A stretch of 64,000 nt of DNA, from the NCBI RefSeq assembly GCF_002865645.1, contig NW_020194589.1, positions 2,951,750 to 3,015,749 on the forward strand. Direction: 5' to 3'. Shown piece by piece: positions 1-9,967 of the stretch. The notes beneath the pieces were generated by a model, which was not told the DNA's origin, ran no database searches, and was given only the letters and a program-made list of their open reading frames with translations. The translations under genes and the position numbers were made by a program. This stretch comes from Hyaloscypha bicolor E (taxonomy: Eukaryota; Ascomycota; Leotiomycetes; Helotiales; Hyaloscyphaceae). Position 1 is the stretch's first letter; the number at the start of each line of letters is the position of its first letter.

Positions 1-39
1 TGTCAGGAGCGACGAGAGGTCATTGTTCGAAGATGCCAT
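1..39 (-). CDS. Possible N-terminus of a gene running off the left edge
   Basis: On the minus strand an ATG at 39-37, in the context CGACCATGG, opens a 13-codon frame (MASSNNDLSSLLT) that continues past the first base of the window. The Kozak-like context and the Ser/Asn/Leu-rich start suit a fungal protein N-terminus. So few residues allow no family assignment, and chance is a real alternative. Confidence 0.2.
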   Translation of the reverse strand, partial: MASSNNDLSSLLT

Positions 40-1082
40 GGTCGATATCAATCGTAGGGACGTAAAGCTGCCACTTTGCTTATCCTGGGCCTCTGGCTGC
101 TTATATCCACTTTTCGTCGTTGAAAATCACATGTGGCAACGACTCAGCACTAAATGCTGACTTGCATGCGGAAACCCATATTCTTGTGTTTCTATGTAGG
201 CACCGCATCCAACAGCAGGAAATCTAAGACTCACCGTGAGCTAACTCCGGCCGCAGTCTGAAACATACCCACAAATTGCGTATTTTTCAGTACCAACTGT
301 CAACTCTCAACCCGAGCATCGATTTTCAAACCGCCTTTCATCAGCACACATACCGACCTCAGTTTGTGATTTACCCTCCTTCAGCAGCAACGTCCCTCAG
401 CGTCAGACGCAGTCTCTTTGCATCTTCCATCTTTCAAATTAATAAAGTTCCGGTGCCCTCCCCCAATCCGAGACGGGAGTTCAGCCAGTACGCAGCCGCT
501 CCACTGCCTCCAAGTCAATCCTCTTTCCGCAATTGCAACTCAAGCTCTTCAATCGACTCGCGCCCTCTCGAGCAAGCACGCCGACTAAGGGCCCGCTTGC
601 ATATATTACGAAACGTCAAATTCTCCTTCGTTGGTGCAAAATATCTCGTCGTTGGATGTAAGTAATTCCGGCCTTGTTTCAGTTACATGAGAGCCTCAAT
701 ACTCTATCCCCACAATCCCAGAAAGTTTCCTAAGTTTCAAACAATGGTCGTCGCATCGCTCATTCGATGCAATTTGTTTCCGATGCCATGATTGGCACGA
801 GCGTCCGGATGGTTCCGAGGATCTTGGCTCCAACGTTGTTTCCATGAGTTTGGTACGGAGTACCTCATTTGCTTGATGAAATGAAGGAATGAAAGCTCGA
901 GGCCCCCGCATATGTTTAACGCCGTAGCCGTGGTAGTTTCCTGGCTTGGCGTGAACTAATTCTAAATGATGGGCCTCTCAAATTTCTGCTCTCACTTAAA
1001 GGAGAGAGACCTCCCTGTCTGCACTTCTTCAAACGCCAGTCACTCATTCATTCTCGTTTGTGTACATTCATTCATTAGCATT
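40..1082. other. Intergenic and promoter region upstream of the GH5 gene
   Basis: No convincing gene is seen here. A 129-codon frame from 276 to 665 has a random Ser/Pro/Arg composition and no recognisable domain, and it is probably not coding. The region just before 1083 is pyrimidine-rich, with repeated CATTCATT, as is usual for fungal 5' leaders. An in-frame ATG at 966 would add 39 residues before the signal peptide and is unlikely to be the start. Confidence 0.4.
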
Positions 1083-2441
1083 ATGCGTTTTTCAACTTCT
1101 TTGCTTGCCGCTGGCTTGTCGGCTCTAGTGCTTTCAGTTCCTGTTGACAGAGATCGTGATGACGAGTGTGGCCGGGATCCTCTCATGCCTCCTACTTACA
1201 AAATACCAGAACCATCTTCGAATCCATATGAAGAAACATATTCAAGTAGCATAGTGTCCTCTTACGCTGTGTCGGTCCCTGCCTCACCACCCACGATTAT
1301 ACCATCAGCAACACTTTCAACTTCCAGCATTGTATCAATTCCCAGTTTTTCACCAGCCATTGAGCTTTTGGCAACATCTGCAAGCACCATAATGCCATCC
1401 TCCACATCAACGGTCCCCAAGTCTTCATCAAGCACTGCTGCCGGGGCAACAAGCACGTCGAAATCGGGTGCTCTGCAATGGGTCGGCGCGAACGAATCTG
1501 GCGCAGAGTTCGGTGGAGGAAAAATTCCGGGAACACTTGGCACTGATTATATTTTCCCTAACACCACCGCGATTCAAACCTTGATGAATAAGGGCATGAA
1601 CATATTCCGAATTCCATTTCTCATGGAGCGTCTCGCACCAGGGACAATGACGAGTGCTCTCGATACCACCTATCTCTCAGAGCTCAAGACTGTTGTGTCA
1701 TTTATTACCGCCGCTGGTGCGCATGCCGTTCTCGACCCTCACAATTTTGGACGGTACTATGGCACCGTCTTCACCTCCACGTCTGATTTCAAGACCTTCT
1801 GGACAAACGTAGCGACCGAGTTCAAGACCAATGACAAGGTCATCTTCGATTGCAACAACGAGTTCCATGACGAGCCGTCCAACGCGCTCGTAGTAGCTCT
1901 GAATCAAGCCTGCATTGAAGGTGTTCGAGCCGCTGGTGCCACAACCCAATATATCTTTGTTGAGGGAACAGTAAGTGCAGCCATCCCACTCATTGCCATC
2001 TTTGTAACCTCTCGGCAGTCATACTCAGGTGCATGGACGTGGACAACCACATCCGGCAATAGCGCTGTGATGGGCAACCTCACGGATCCATACAACAAGA
2101 TCGTCTACGAGATGCATCAATACCTCGACTCAGACGCCTCAGGCACCTCATCAACATGTGTCTCGTCCACAATCGGCGCAGAGCGAATCGCAGCTGCTAC
2201 TACCTGGCTTCGACAAAATAACAAGAAGGGCATTATTGGGGAGTTCGCAGGCGGCGCAAATTCTCAATGTCAGACTGCTGTCACTGGAATGCTTGATGCT
2301 CTCGTAGCTGCGAATGATGTGTGGATGGGAGCTATTTGGTGGGGTGCAGGCCCTTGGTGGGGAGATTACATCTACTCTCTGGAGCCTACGTCGGGGACGT
2401 GCTACAGCTCTTATATTGACATTCTCACGAAATATGTCTAA
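1083..2441 (+). CDS. Secreted GH5 endoglucanase (subfamily 5-like cellulase)
   Basis: This gene encodes a secreted endo-beta-1,4-glucanase of glycoside hydrolase family 5, close to fungal EGII-type enzymes that cleave internal bonds of cellulose. The start at 1083 is chosen because it begins a clear signal peptide ([21 protein letters not shown]). A Ser/Thr/Pro-rich linker of about 100 residues follows, then the catalytic barrel. The acid/base Glu lies in CNNEFHDEP, the nucleophile Glu in IIGEFAGG, and the substrate-cleft motif GAWTW is present. The frame contains a probable 48-bp intron at 1971-2018 (GTAAGT...GGCAG). Removing it restores the family motif EGTSYSGAW and gives 436 residues. No CBM1 cellulose-binding module is visible before the linker, where EGII enzymes normally carry one. 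Family and activity are secure; the fine subfamily is inferred. Confidence 0.93.
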   Translation: MRFSTSLLAAGLSALVLSVPVDRDRDDECGRDPLMPPTYKIPEPSSNPYEETYSSSIVSSYAVSVPASPPTIIPSATLSTSSIVSIPSFSPAIELLATSASTIMPSSTSTVPKSSSSTAAGATSTSKSGALQWVGANESGAEFGGGKIPGTLGTDYIFPNTTAIQTLMNKGMNIFRIPFLMERLAPGTMTSALDTTYLSELKTVVSFITAAGAHAVLDPHNFGRYYGTVFTSTSDFKTFWTNVATEFKTNDKVIFDCNNEFHDEPSNALVVALNQACIEGVRAAGATTQYIFVEGTVSAAIPLIAIFVTSRQSYSGAWTWTTTSGNSAVMGNLTDPYNKIVYEMHQYLDSDASGTSSTCVSSTIGAERIAAATTWLRQNNKKGIIGEFAGGANSQCQTAVTGMLDALVAANDVWMGAIWWGAGPWWGDYIYSLEPTSGTCYSSYIDILTKYV

Positions 2442-2904
2442 GCGCATCTTAGTTGCTCGACGCGGGGTCTGTCGATTCTCTTCTTGTATACTATTTTTGG
2501 CTCCGAGCTTCTGAGAAAAAGAGCGCGGAAGAAACTCTTGTCTTCCATTTCTTAGCCCCTGTTCATATGGTGTGCATCGCACACAAGGCATAACTTTGGA
2601 GCAGAAATAGTTGGTGATTGGCGTACAGAACTAGAGGAGGGGAAGAATTCAAACCTGTTAATCAGTCTTTGAATGTGGCCGATAACACAATAGAGCGATC
2701 GGGAATCAGCAAGTGCTGATAATATGCTGTGAATGTACCGTGAATGTACCGTGATGCTCGCAATCACTTTAGTCGTGCCTTCTTCCATATCTAGCTCGAC
2801 TGTCTGCCTTCCGGCCACTTCTAATACATCTCAAAAGACTACTTCTTTCCTTTTTGGGCAACGGTTTCGTTCCAACAATAAATCAATCATAGTCATATCC
2901 AACT
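2442..2904. other. Intergenic region between GH5 and the RING array
   Basis: This stretch holds the 3' flank of the cellulase gene and the leader of the first RING gene. Small frames on both strands have no protein-like features. A short direct repeat (tgaatgtaccgtgaatgtaccgtgatg) lies near 2730-2755. Confidence 0.35.
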
Positions 2905-4250
2905 ATGTCTACTCTACCTCAACCACGACAAGATGAAAACAATCTAGCAAATATCATCGGAGGACCTTCAGCTACTCGAAGTCAAGCGGTAATTTTGAGT
3001 GCAGCCCAAGCTGCCGGAGCTTCTTGGCAGCAAAGGATCTCAACATCTCATTCAGGCTCAACTGCCCAGTCAGCATCAACACCTCAGTCAAGTTCGGGAA
3101 CGTCTGAAGCAAACCTAGCGACGACAGCTTCGCAAACAGATTCAAGTGCAGCGGCAACACCAAGACTAGATGATACTGCAGTATCTCGACCAATAACTGG
3201 TGACTCAGGAGATTTTGGTTCTCATAGTCAAGGCACCCGAATGGAAAAGCTAGGAGCTCGTCCTGCAGCGGCGACAATACGGGTCATCAACCCAGCTGGC
3301 TCCCTGACTCTACACAGCGGGGACGCTACTCGAGAAAACCCACCCCGCTTGAGACTTAGAGACACCCATCCAACGGGTGAGTATGAGGTTGAAATTGATC
3401 TCAGAAGCCTTGAAGCACCCGGTGCTGAAGCAGCTGCTGGGAGTCCTCAAGGAATCGGTACTTCTCCAGACACAACAAGAACAACCTCCACTTCCCGACT
3501 TGGAGCTGTGCAAGAACCCCCAAAGTGCACTATATGCTGGGAACCTTTCACAACACGGGCAACCCTCATGCCCTGCGGCCACGAGTTCGACCGTGAATGT
3601 ATCCTCCCCTGGTTTCAAGCAATCATTCAGGAGAACCACTGGCGTGTTACCCTAACCTGCCCCTTGTGCCGGCAACGCGCTACGCTCATAAGACATGCCT
3701 GTACCTCCTCAAGCGATTTCGAAACCCTCAAAAGCATCAGGCATTTTCTTCGCACGGGAAGAACAGAGTCGGGGGCCAATCCTGTGTCATCTTCTACTCC
3801 TATCTCTCGCCCTCGTCCTCATGGCCCAGAGCCGCAGTTCCAACCACTGAGCGGTATCGAGGTCAACTAGAAGATCTCATTTTGAGCCGACGCACAGAAG
3901 ACTGCTTAGACCTTGAGCATATAAATTCAATGGGTCCACATCAATTAAAGACTTTTGTTTTATTCTTGAGAGGTCATTCAACGCGGACCGCGAGACTGAA
4001 TAGAGAACATCTACGTGTCTTGGGAGAGAGGAGGTCTCGCTTCATGGACCTCCTTGGTGACGCTGCTCCCTCTGCCCGCCAAAGACGAAGCCAGCCAATT
4101 TACTCCTTTCCCGGATTTACCAGGCAAGACTCGTTAGACTGGAACGCGATCAACAAAATGAATCGAAAAGAATTAGCTAGGTTTAGAACTATAATAATTC
4201 GTGACCTCGCTGTCTGGATGAGTTGGGAAGATGTGCAATGGTTGTATTAG
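2905..4250 (+). CDS. RING-finger protein, first member of a tandem array (frame switch near 3780-3865)
   Basis: The frame from ATG 2905 to the stop at 3870 encodes 321 residues: a disordered Ser/Gln/Ala-rich N-terminus and then a RING finger at about residues 206-255 (CTIC, PCGHEFDREC, CPLCRQ). RING proteins usually act as E3 ubiquitin ligases. The fifth zinc ligand is Asp rather than His or Cys. Immediately downstream, in another frame to 4250, lies a protein-like stretch with two copies of a short motif (LDLEHINSM and LDWNAINKM, each followed by a basic/aromatic helix). The two parts probably belong to one gene, joined by an unrecognised intron or broken by a frameshift. Candidate introns giving the right shift include 3768-3829 and 3784-3851, but their donors are weak. 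Substrate and partners cannot be told. Confidence 0.65.
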
Positions 4251-4928
4251 AGAAGTTTCGAGCTCGAGAATCCTGCACAGCGGAGAGACAGACCCAGAAA
4301 CAACCCAGTCAGTCACTCTGAATGATGAGCTGAACTTCTGCAGATTTAGCTGATCATATAATCCCTTGTAGGCTTAAAATGCACAATCACAACCAATACC
4401 ACGACCTAGATCTCAACCTGAAAGATTGCTAATACGCGGTGAGGTATCTACTAACAAATCCCCCGACGAAGGTCAAGAGCTACTGTCTTGAGTCGAGCTG
4501 GCGGAGCCACTTTTATCTACAAATCAAGGGATTCCTTTCCCACGTTGAGCTTCTTCTTAGATATCATAATCAAATCATTTCATACTTCTTGAAACAAATA
4601 CCAGACAACTCATTAATCCTCGTAGTGTCCCAGTGATTGTAGTACAAATTTATTCCTCACAAGTCCATACGGCGTGATTTGCTGAAGTTGCAATTTGTAT
4701 TCATTGCGCTTGTAAGTATTGGACTATGATTAAAGTTCTTGTGAATCAAAATGCTGGCTTTTTGGTTGTTCCATGTTGTTCTGTATATGGAATACTCATT
4801 ATTAATAGAAGAGAGTTCACCAGACTTCCTGTGATCTTCTTTCACATTTCAGATTAGCACCACGTCTCTCTCAATCTGGCACTCACTATCAACGCACTAA
4901 ACCCTCCACAAACTTTCAAAAATTCAAA
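4251..4928. other. Intergenic region within the RING array
   Basis: No supported gene. The segment is AT-rich and contains only short frames. It ends in a C/T- and A-rich leader directly before the ATG at 4929, resembling the leader of the intact copy that starts at 6519. Confidence 0.3.
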
Positions 4929-6182
4929 ATGTCTTCAAAAGAAACCACTCAACCTCGACTTCAAGGTTCGTCTACACCTGCCCCTTCTATCACCGAAGAA
5001 GTTCCAGACGCAATGAGCCTGGCAGAGGCACAGGCGACTTCTCCGGATCCCACTTCAAGACAAACCCCAGTCTTGTCAAACGAAGCTGAGGAACACACCA
5101 AACCCAAACAATCGGAATCAGATACAAGCTACATCCCACAGAGCTTCTTTCGATGAAACTTTCAGAATTCAAAACCCGTAGACGATTTGAATTCGTAACT
5201 CAACTACTTGCCCGCATTGCAAAAAGCCTTTCCATGACCGCACAACAGCCCTCCCATGTGGTCACGACTTCGATTACCGCTTCATTTAAGACTAGCCGAA
5301 CAATGTCCACAACAACTGTGTCCTATGAGGCAAGACCCCTACTGGATTGGTGAGCAATGTTGACGATGAAAAAAAACTTTCACTCAACCTATCCAGAACC
5401 GTACGGCCTAGTTATTTTAACATTATATTTACCTCAAGGTTCCAGTCGGTGATTCGTGCAACGCCTCATTCACCTTGATTTACAATAGTTGGCTGGTACA
5501 ACAACCTCCAAGCTTGTTCGATATTTGAGTATTGAGTACCTCAATCGCCCTCACATAATACCCAAAGACACCCCTTGGGGACCTGAGATGGCTCTTTCAG
5601 ACGTGTTCAGCACAGATGAGCTATCTTTGAGAAAATACTACAGGGCTGTCAAGGGGGCGGAGGCAGCTATCAAAAAGTCGCTCCTTATCCCCGGCCGCGT
5701 GAACGATGAGAGTGGCGAATTTGGAGGATCATTCAAACTGCCCTGGGACAGAGATCTCAAAGCACTGGCTATAGGGGCGTTACTCACATGCACCTGAAGC
5801 ACACTTTCAGAGCTCGTGGTGGCTATGGAAGATCTGTAAGGCCTGGTGGTCGCACTGTAATAGAGTGGGAGACCGAACTTCGCCAAGCTGATTCTATTGA
5901 AGATGGCAAGTCCCTGAAGCTCCGGACTCGCGAAGAACACGAGGTAGCAGAGAATCAAGACAAAGTTAAAAAAACTACCGAAAAGATCCGAAGTGCTTTG
6001 TAATGGCTTCGGAAGCGAGAAAAAGAACGTGCTTATGGTTCGTTCCTGCTGCTTGAGAATTATTGATCAAGGTTGAGCTCGACGGGGATAAATAACATTC
6101 TTGAGACTGGCATCGACACTGTGCAGTGCCAAGTTTGCCCTTCTAAACACAAGATTGGAAGTTTCTTGGAGGATTGGCCCTG
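4929..6182 (+). pseudogene. Decayed RING-finger gene, second array member
   Basis: A start at 4929 (MSSKETTQPRL) opens a Ser/Thr/Pro-rich N-terminus that ends at a stop near 5156. In another frame, at about 5194-5290, a RING half is readable: TTCPHCKKPFHDRTTALPCG followed by HDFDYRFI and then stop codons, with the expected Cys of HDFDYRC replaced by Phe. Further on, 5489-5797 and 5788-6003 carry pieces matching the C-terminal part of the intact copy at 6519-7781: KTTEKIRSAL aligns with VATEQIRSAL, and the tail ILETGIDTVQCQVCPSKH at about 6085-6180 aligns with ILEPCSADAVQCDKCPAKH. Several frameshifts and stops separate the pieces, so this is a disabled paralog rather than a spliced gene. Confidence 0.8.
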
Positions 6183-6518
6183 AGAGCTGTATCGTCAAGG
6201 GTGGATGAGTCGATAGACAAATAGTCAATAGAATCTCAGTGCCGTTCAATATATCTCGCTAAATAAGCGAACCCCTTTTCTTCCACGAATCATCGAAATT
6301 CAAGAGCAAAGTGATTTTCTAACGTTCCACACTTGTAGAAAATATTCACACTCTCATGTGTCTTAACATTCAGGAGTTTTTTAACGAATAACGCTGCCAT
6401 CAAATATTCTCGCAGCCTTATAAAAGCAGACTTCGACCGACCTTTCTAATCTTTGAAGCAATCAACACTAGATCAAAAAGGTTCGTCCTCATCTTATCTC
6501 ATACGATATCCAACCAAC

Positions 6519-7781
6519 ATGTCTTCATCGGAGAACTCATATTCCGATGATGCGGTCGTTGATTTGAACGAGCTCATACCTCGGATCAGAAGCATCAGAA
6601 GCATCAGTTTGAAGTCCATTCCAGAAATTGACGAAGAGATGACCAGCGGAGGGCAAGTCCAGGCTTGTGCGACAGTGACAGCACATAAGAGCGATTATAG
6701 TCTGACTCTAGAGCACTGCCCAATATGTCACGAGCCTTTCAATGATGAGGTAGCCGTGCTCCCGTGCAAGCATATATTCGATATCCGTTGTATTCGATAT
6801 TGGGTAGCCACCAAATTTCCACGAACCATCACCTGTCCTACTTGTAGAACACCGATCACTGAAGTCCTGCTTAACTTGTGGAAGGAAGATGAAAAACAAG
6901 TTCCCCTGAGCGAAATCGTTACGGACGAAGATATTGCCGTAGCTGGCCAGGACTCAGGGGAGGAGATGTTTCAACGCATAGTTCAGTCAGTCGAGATAAT
7001 CAATTGGCAAATAATGCAGTGGGAGAGGCTCGAGGCTCGAGGGACACTATCTGTCACGTATGAGCCGCTGGAGTACCTGTCGACTGTTGCTCCTTTGGGC
7101 ACTGGCGTGGCGCAAGTGAAGAGGCATCTCTCATTGAGCATCAAACAACAAGGCATCCGAACAACCTCAACACTGCACCGGTGGCTAGAGATAAAATACT
7201 ACAAGGCGTCAAATACACCCAAATTTCGAAACTTGAGAAGCAGGGCGACCTCATTGTCCCATCCGGAATTGAACAGAGCCAGACAAGAAGCCGATGGTTT
7301 CAAAAAAGAATATTCCGAAAATCGAAAATTGATTAATATAGGTGGTTACGAAAGCCGTGAAGAACATCTTGACATTAGTGATCGTGGAGTTCAAGCCATA
7401 AGTCTATTCAAGAAAGCACGAGGAGTGGAAACATCACCCCCTCTCCTTGGGACCGGAGCAACCAAGCTCAAGATTAAATGGACTACAAGGCTTACGGAAC
7501 GGGGACCAACAAGACCTGACGACCACCCACAAATATTTGCTCAAGTTGAGTCTATTGATGTACTCCAAACAAGAGGAAAGGTCAGAGTAGCCACAGAACA
7601 AATTCGAAGTGCTTTGGCGTGGTTTCGTAGTCACAACCCCAATGATCAGAGCACCCAACTCGACAGGATCACAACGAATATTCTTGAGCCTTGCTCTGCC
7701 GATGCAGTCCAGTGTGATAAATGCCCAGCAAAGCACCTCGTCAGCTCCTGTCTTGAACAATGGTCACTGGTATCGCCATGA
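6519..7781 (+). CDS. RING-finger protein, intact array member
   Basis: ATG 6519 (context CAACCAACATGTCT) is taken as the start because the frame upstream has no ATG. The protein has about 420 residues. A RING finger lies near residues 66-110 (CPIC, LPCKHIFDIRC, CPTCRTP), again with Asp at the fifth ligand. The remaining 300 residues are charged and have no family I recognise. The C-terminus ends in a Cys/His cluster (VQCDKCPAKH...SSCLEQW) that is also preserved in the neighbouring pseudogene, so it was probably under selection. The likely role is an E3 ubiquitin ligase or a RING scaffold, acting in cytosol or nucleus because no signal peptide or membrane segment is seen. It is the only copy in the array with one uninterrupted frame over the whole length. 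Confidence 0.72.
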   Translation: MSSSENSYSDDAVVDLNELIPRIRSIRSISLKSIPEIDEEMTSGGQVQACATVTAHKSDYSLTLEHCPICHEPFNDEVAVLPCKHIFDIRCIRYWVATKFPRTITCPTCRTPITEVLLNLWKEDEKQVPLSEIVTDEDIAVAGQDSGEEMFQRIVQSVEIINWQIMQWERLEARGTLSVTYEPLEYLSTVAPLGTGVAQVKRHLSLSIKQQGIRTTSTLHRWLEIKYYKASNTPKFRNLRSRATSLSHPELNRARQEADGFKKEYSENRKLINIGGYESREEHLDISDRGVQAISLFKKARGVETSPPLLGTGATKLKIKWTTRLTERGPTRPDDHPQIFAQVESIDVLQTRGKVRVATEQIRSALAWFRSHNPNDQSTQLDRITTNILEPCSADAVQCDKCPAKHLVSSCLEQWSLVSP

Positions 7782-8254
7782 AAGCGCCACTTGGTACCGT
7801 TTGATATCTGGGTCAAGGAGGGAGATCAGAGTTGAAGCCGAAGTCGCCTACCGGAGGTGACAAAATTGGGCTCCAGATCTTTTCTTTCAAAATTGAGACT
7901 ACATTTGGTAGACACTTGCTACAACAGACGCTGCATTTAAACAAATCAACTTTCCTCTTAAAACGGTATCATGACTTCATGGTGTTGAATACTCACGCAC
8001 AACCACGTTTTGTTGTCCTTCAACCCACCCGAACAATCGCGATCCATTGCCACAAATCTAACCCGAGTAAAACCAGGTTATTGTTCTCAGCTCGATTGGC
8101 ACAATCAGATATTGTGGATCATCAGAACACGCGTGAATGTCCCAGTCGGCTTGGATATCATCGAACTTTTACTTAAGGAGCCAGAACGAAGTTGTTTTAT
8201 TTTCTAGGTTTAAATTCGACACGCTTTTAATCCTCTCTGGCTTTGAACTCTTCG
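7782..8254. other. Intergenic region within the RING array
   Basis: Only short frames without domains are seen. The sequence is AT-rich. It separates the intact RING gene from the next copy, and no Cys-x2-Cys RING signature is readable here in any frame. Confidence 0.3.
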
Positions 8255-8277
8255 ATGTCCTCTGATTGTCTTCGAAA

Positions 8278-9057
8278 ATGACGAAGATTATTCGATATCC
8301 ATACCCCACCGAGGTGGAGGCCGCTTAGTCCAAAACTGCCACATTAGAAGTCAAGCCGATTCCAAAGCCCGAGTGTCCCATCTGCATGGAAGCTTTGGAA
8401 GCTATCACATGCGTCAAACCGTGTGGTCATATTTTCCATTTCAACTGTATCCAGTCTTGGGTCTTTAACCAAACACGCACCGTCAAGCACTGCCCGTGTT
8501 GCAGAACCAGAATGAGAGCCCTTCGTCAAATCGATAGCCATGGTTGTTGCATTTCTACGCAGTGTGTATCGAGGATGCGACGAACTTCATTCCCTGCTCA
8601 GGAAAGCCCCGCACTTGTAGCGACTGAACAAGAAACACGAAACCAAATGGAAGAATCAGAATTAGTCGCTCAAGCGAGACGGGCAGCAGAAGCAGCACAA
8701 GTTGTAGCGTTCGAAAGATTCGAACAGGATAGAAGGGAAGCTGATGGAAGAGCGCCACTTGCTGCTCCAAAGCAGACTATAGTTGTAGGCACACAACAAA
8801 CCTTATTGGAAGAATTAGGCTCAAATATCGAGCAAGCGAGACAGCCAGCAGAGGTAGCAGAGGAAGCAGAGGGAGCAGAGGAAGCAGAGGGAGCAGAGGG
8901 AGCAGAGGCAGCAGAGACAGCAGCACAACTGGGAGCATTCGAACGATTCGAGCAGGAGAGAAGGGAAGCTGATCGACTAGACGAGGTCCAGAGACCGAGA
9001 GAATGGGAGCGTGCAAGACAACCAGTCATAGAACTACCCAACTGTGTAGTATCGTGA
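8278..9057 (+). pseudogene. RING-finger gene with an in-frame stop ahead of the RING; possibly still expressed
   Basis: From ATG 8278 the frame reads MTKIIRYPYPTEVEAA, then TAG at 8326, then continues in the same frame into KPECPICMEALEAITCVKPC and GHIFHFNC...HCPCCRTR. This is a complete C3H2C3 RING with His at the fifth ligand, unlike its neighbours. The first ATG after the stop (8386) lies inside the RING and would lose the first two Cys ligands. Another ATG at 8255 (MSSDCLRK) also hits a stop. Either the gene was recently disabled or an upstream exon joins by a splice I could not identify. After the RING, a coiled-coil-like tail holds two copies of AFERFEQ-RREAD separated by a Glu/Ala/Gly repeat made of a degenerate GCAGAGGA microsatellite (about 8860-8925). 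Confidence 0.6.
8860..8925 (+). repeat. Coding GCAGAGG(A/G)-type microsatellite
   Basis: An imperfect tandem run of gcagag/gaagcagag units encodes alternating Ala-Glu-Gly (AEEAEGAEEAEGAEGAEAAE). It sits between the two AFERFEQ copies of the third RING gene. Length variation between strains is likely by replication slippage. Confidence 0.75.
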
Positions 9058-9607
9058 AAGCCAATACAAGGTTCGCTGCTTTTAATTGCTCCTCTCTATT
9101 GTGGTCCGTTATCTTGAAGATTCGAAAGCATGGACATGAACATATGACGGGATGACAACTTGCTTCCCCTTTCCTATTCGAGTCCCGTTAGCCTTTGTTT
9201 AATGAACAACTTTGCTGTTGTATATTCTGAAGTGGTCCCCAAATTTTGGGACCCATACACGAGGAGACAATTCGCGAAAACGGGTATAGCGAAGAATTAC
9301 GTAGACCAGTTCGGTTTACTTTCCCGCATGCCTAGTTGCCATTAACCAGAAAATCAAGCTTCACGTGACTTTCCATAAAACTTCCAGTTCACTTCTAAGT
9401 GAACTAAATAACGAATAATTAGAGATTCAGGTATTTAAGTGAGTGGGAACTGCCTCACAATATTTTCTGGAAAATCACCAACAACACTGCAAGCTTTTCC
9501 GAACATTCATCGACAAATAACTTCTTTCCCCAAACGAGGCATACTATATTAGAACACTCATCAATTACTTCACCAACCTCGAACAATCTACTTCATCAGT
9601 CTCGACA

Positions 9608-9967
9608 ATGTATTTCACTAGCCTCGAAGAATGCATCTCTCTTTCTCCCAACACTGGGGAAGATCATTCATAACCACGGTAACCCCTCGCCAACGGACTG
9701 CATCCATAATACCAAACAGAGAGCCAACTGCCCAATCTGCCGGAATCCTTTGAAGACTAAGGTCAGAGCTAAGCCTTGTGGGCACGTCTTCGATCATTAC
9801 TGCATCAAGATATGGATCCACAGCCTCCACTAACCAGAAGACGTCCAAACTGTCCATGTTGCCAGACTAAAATAAAACCCATTGAAGAAATTGACTTCAA
9901 GGGTATCGATATACTCTACAGGTTACGATTGACTATGTGGGCACTCGCAAGCAGGGGAGGATCCTAA
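9608..9967 (+). pseudogene. RING-finger pseudogene, last recognisable array member
   Basis: A RING finger is split across two frames. In one frame (from about 9723) it reads NCPICRNPLKTKVRAKPCG, HVFDHYCIKIWIHSLH, then a stop at about 9837. In the next frame the second half continues as PLTRRRPNCPCCQTKIKPIE to a stop at 9967. The likely original start, ATG 9608 (MYFTSLEEC), is in a third frame. At least two indels therefore separate the parts, and no splice signals explain them. The order of ligands and the W-I-H/R spacing match the other array members, so this is a paralog in decay. Confidence 0.75.

Noticed and set aside
276..665. 129-codon frame upstream of the cellulase
   Set aside because: Biased Ser/Pro/Arg composition, no domain, no start context, and it overlaps promoter-like DNA.
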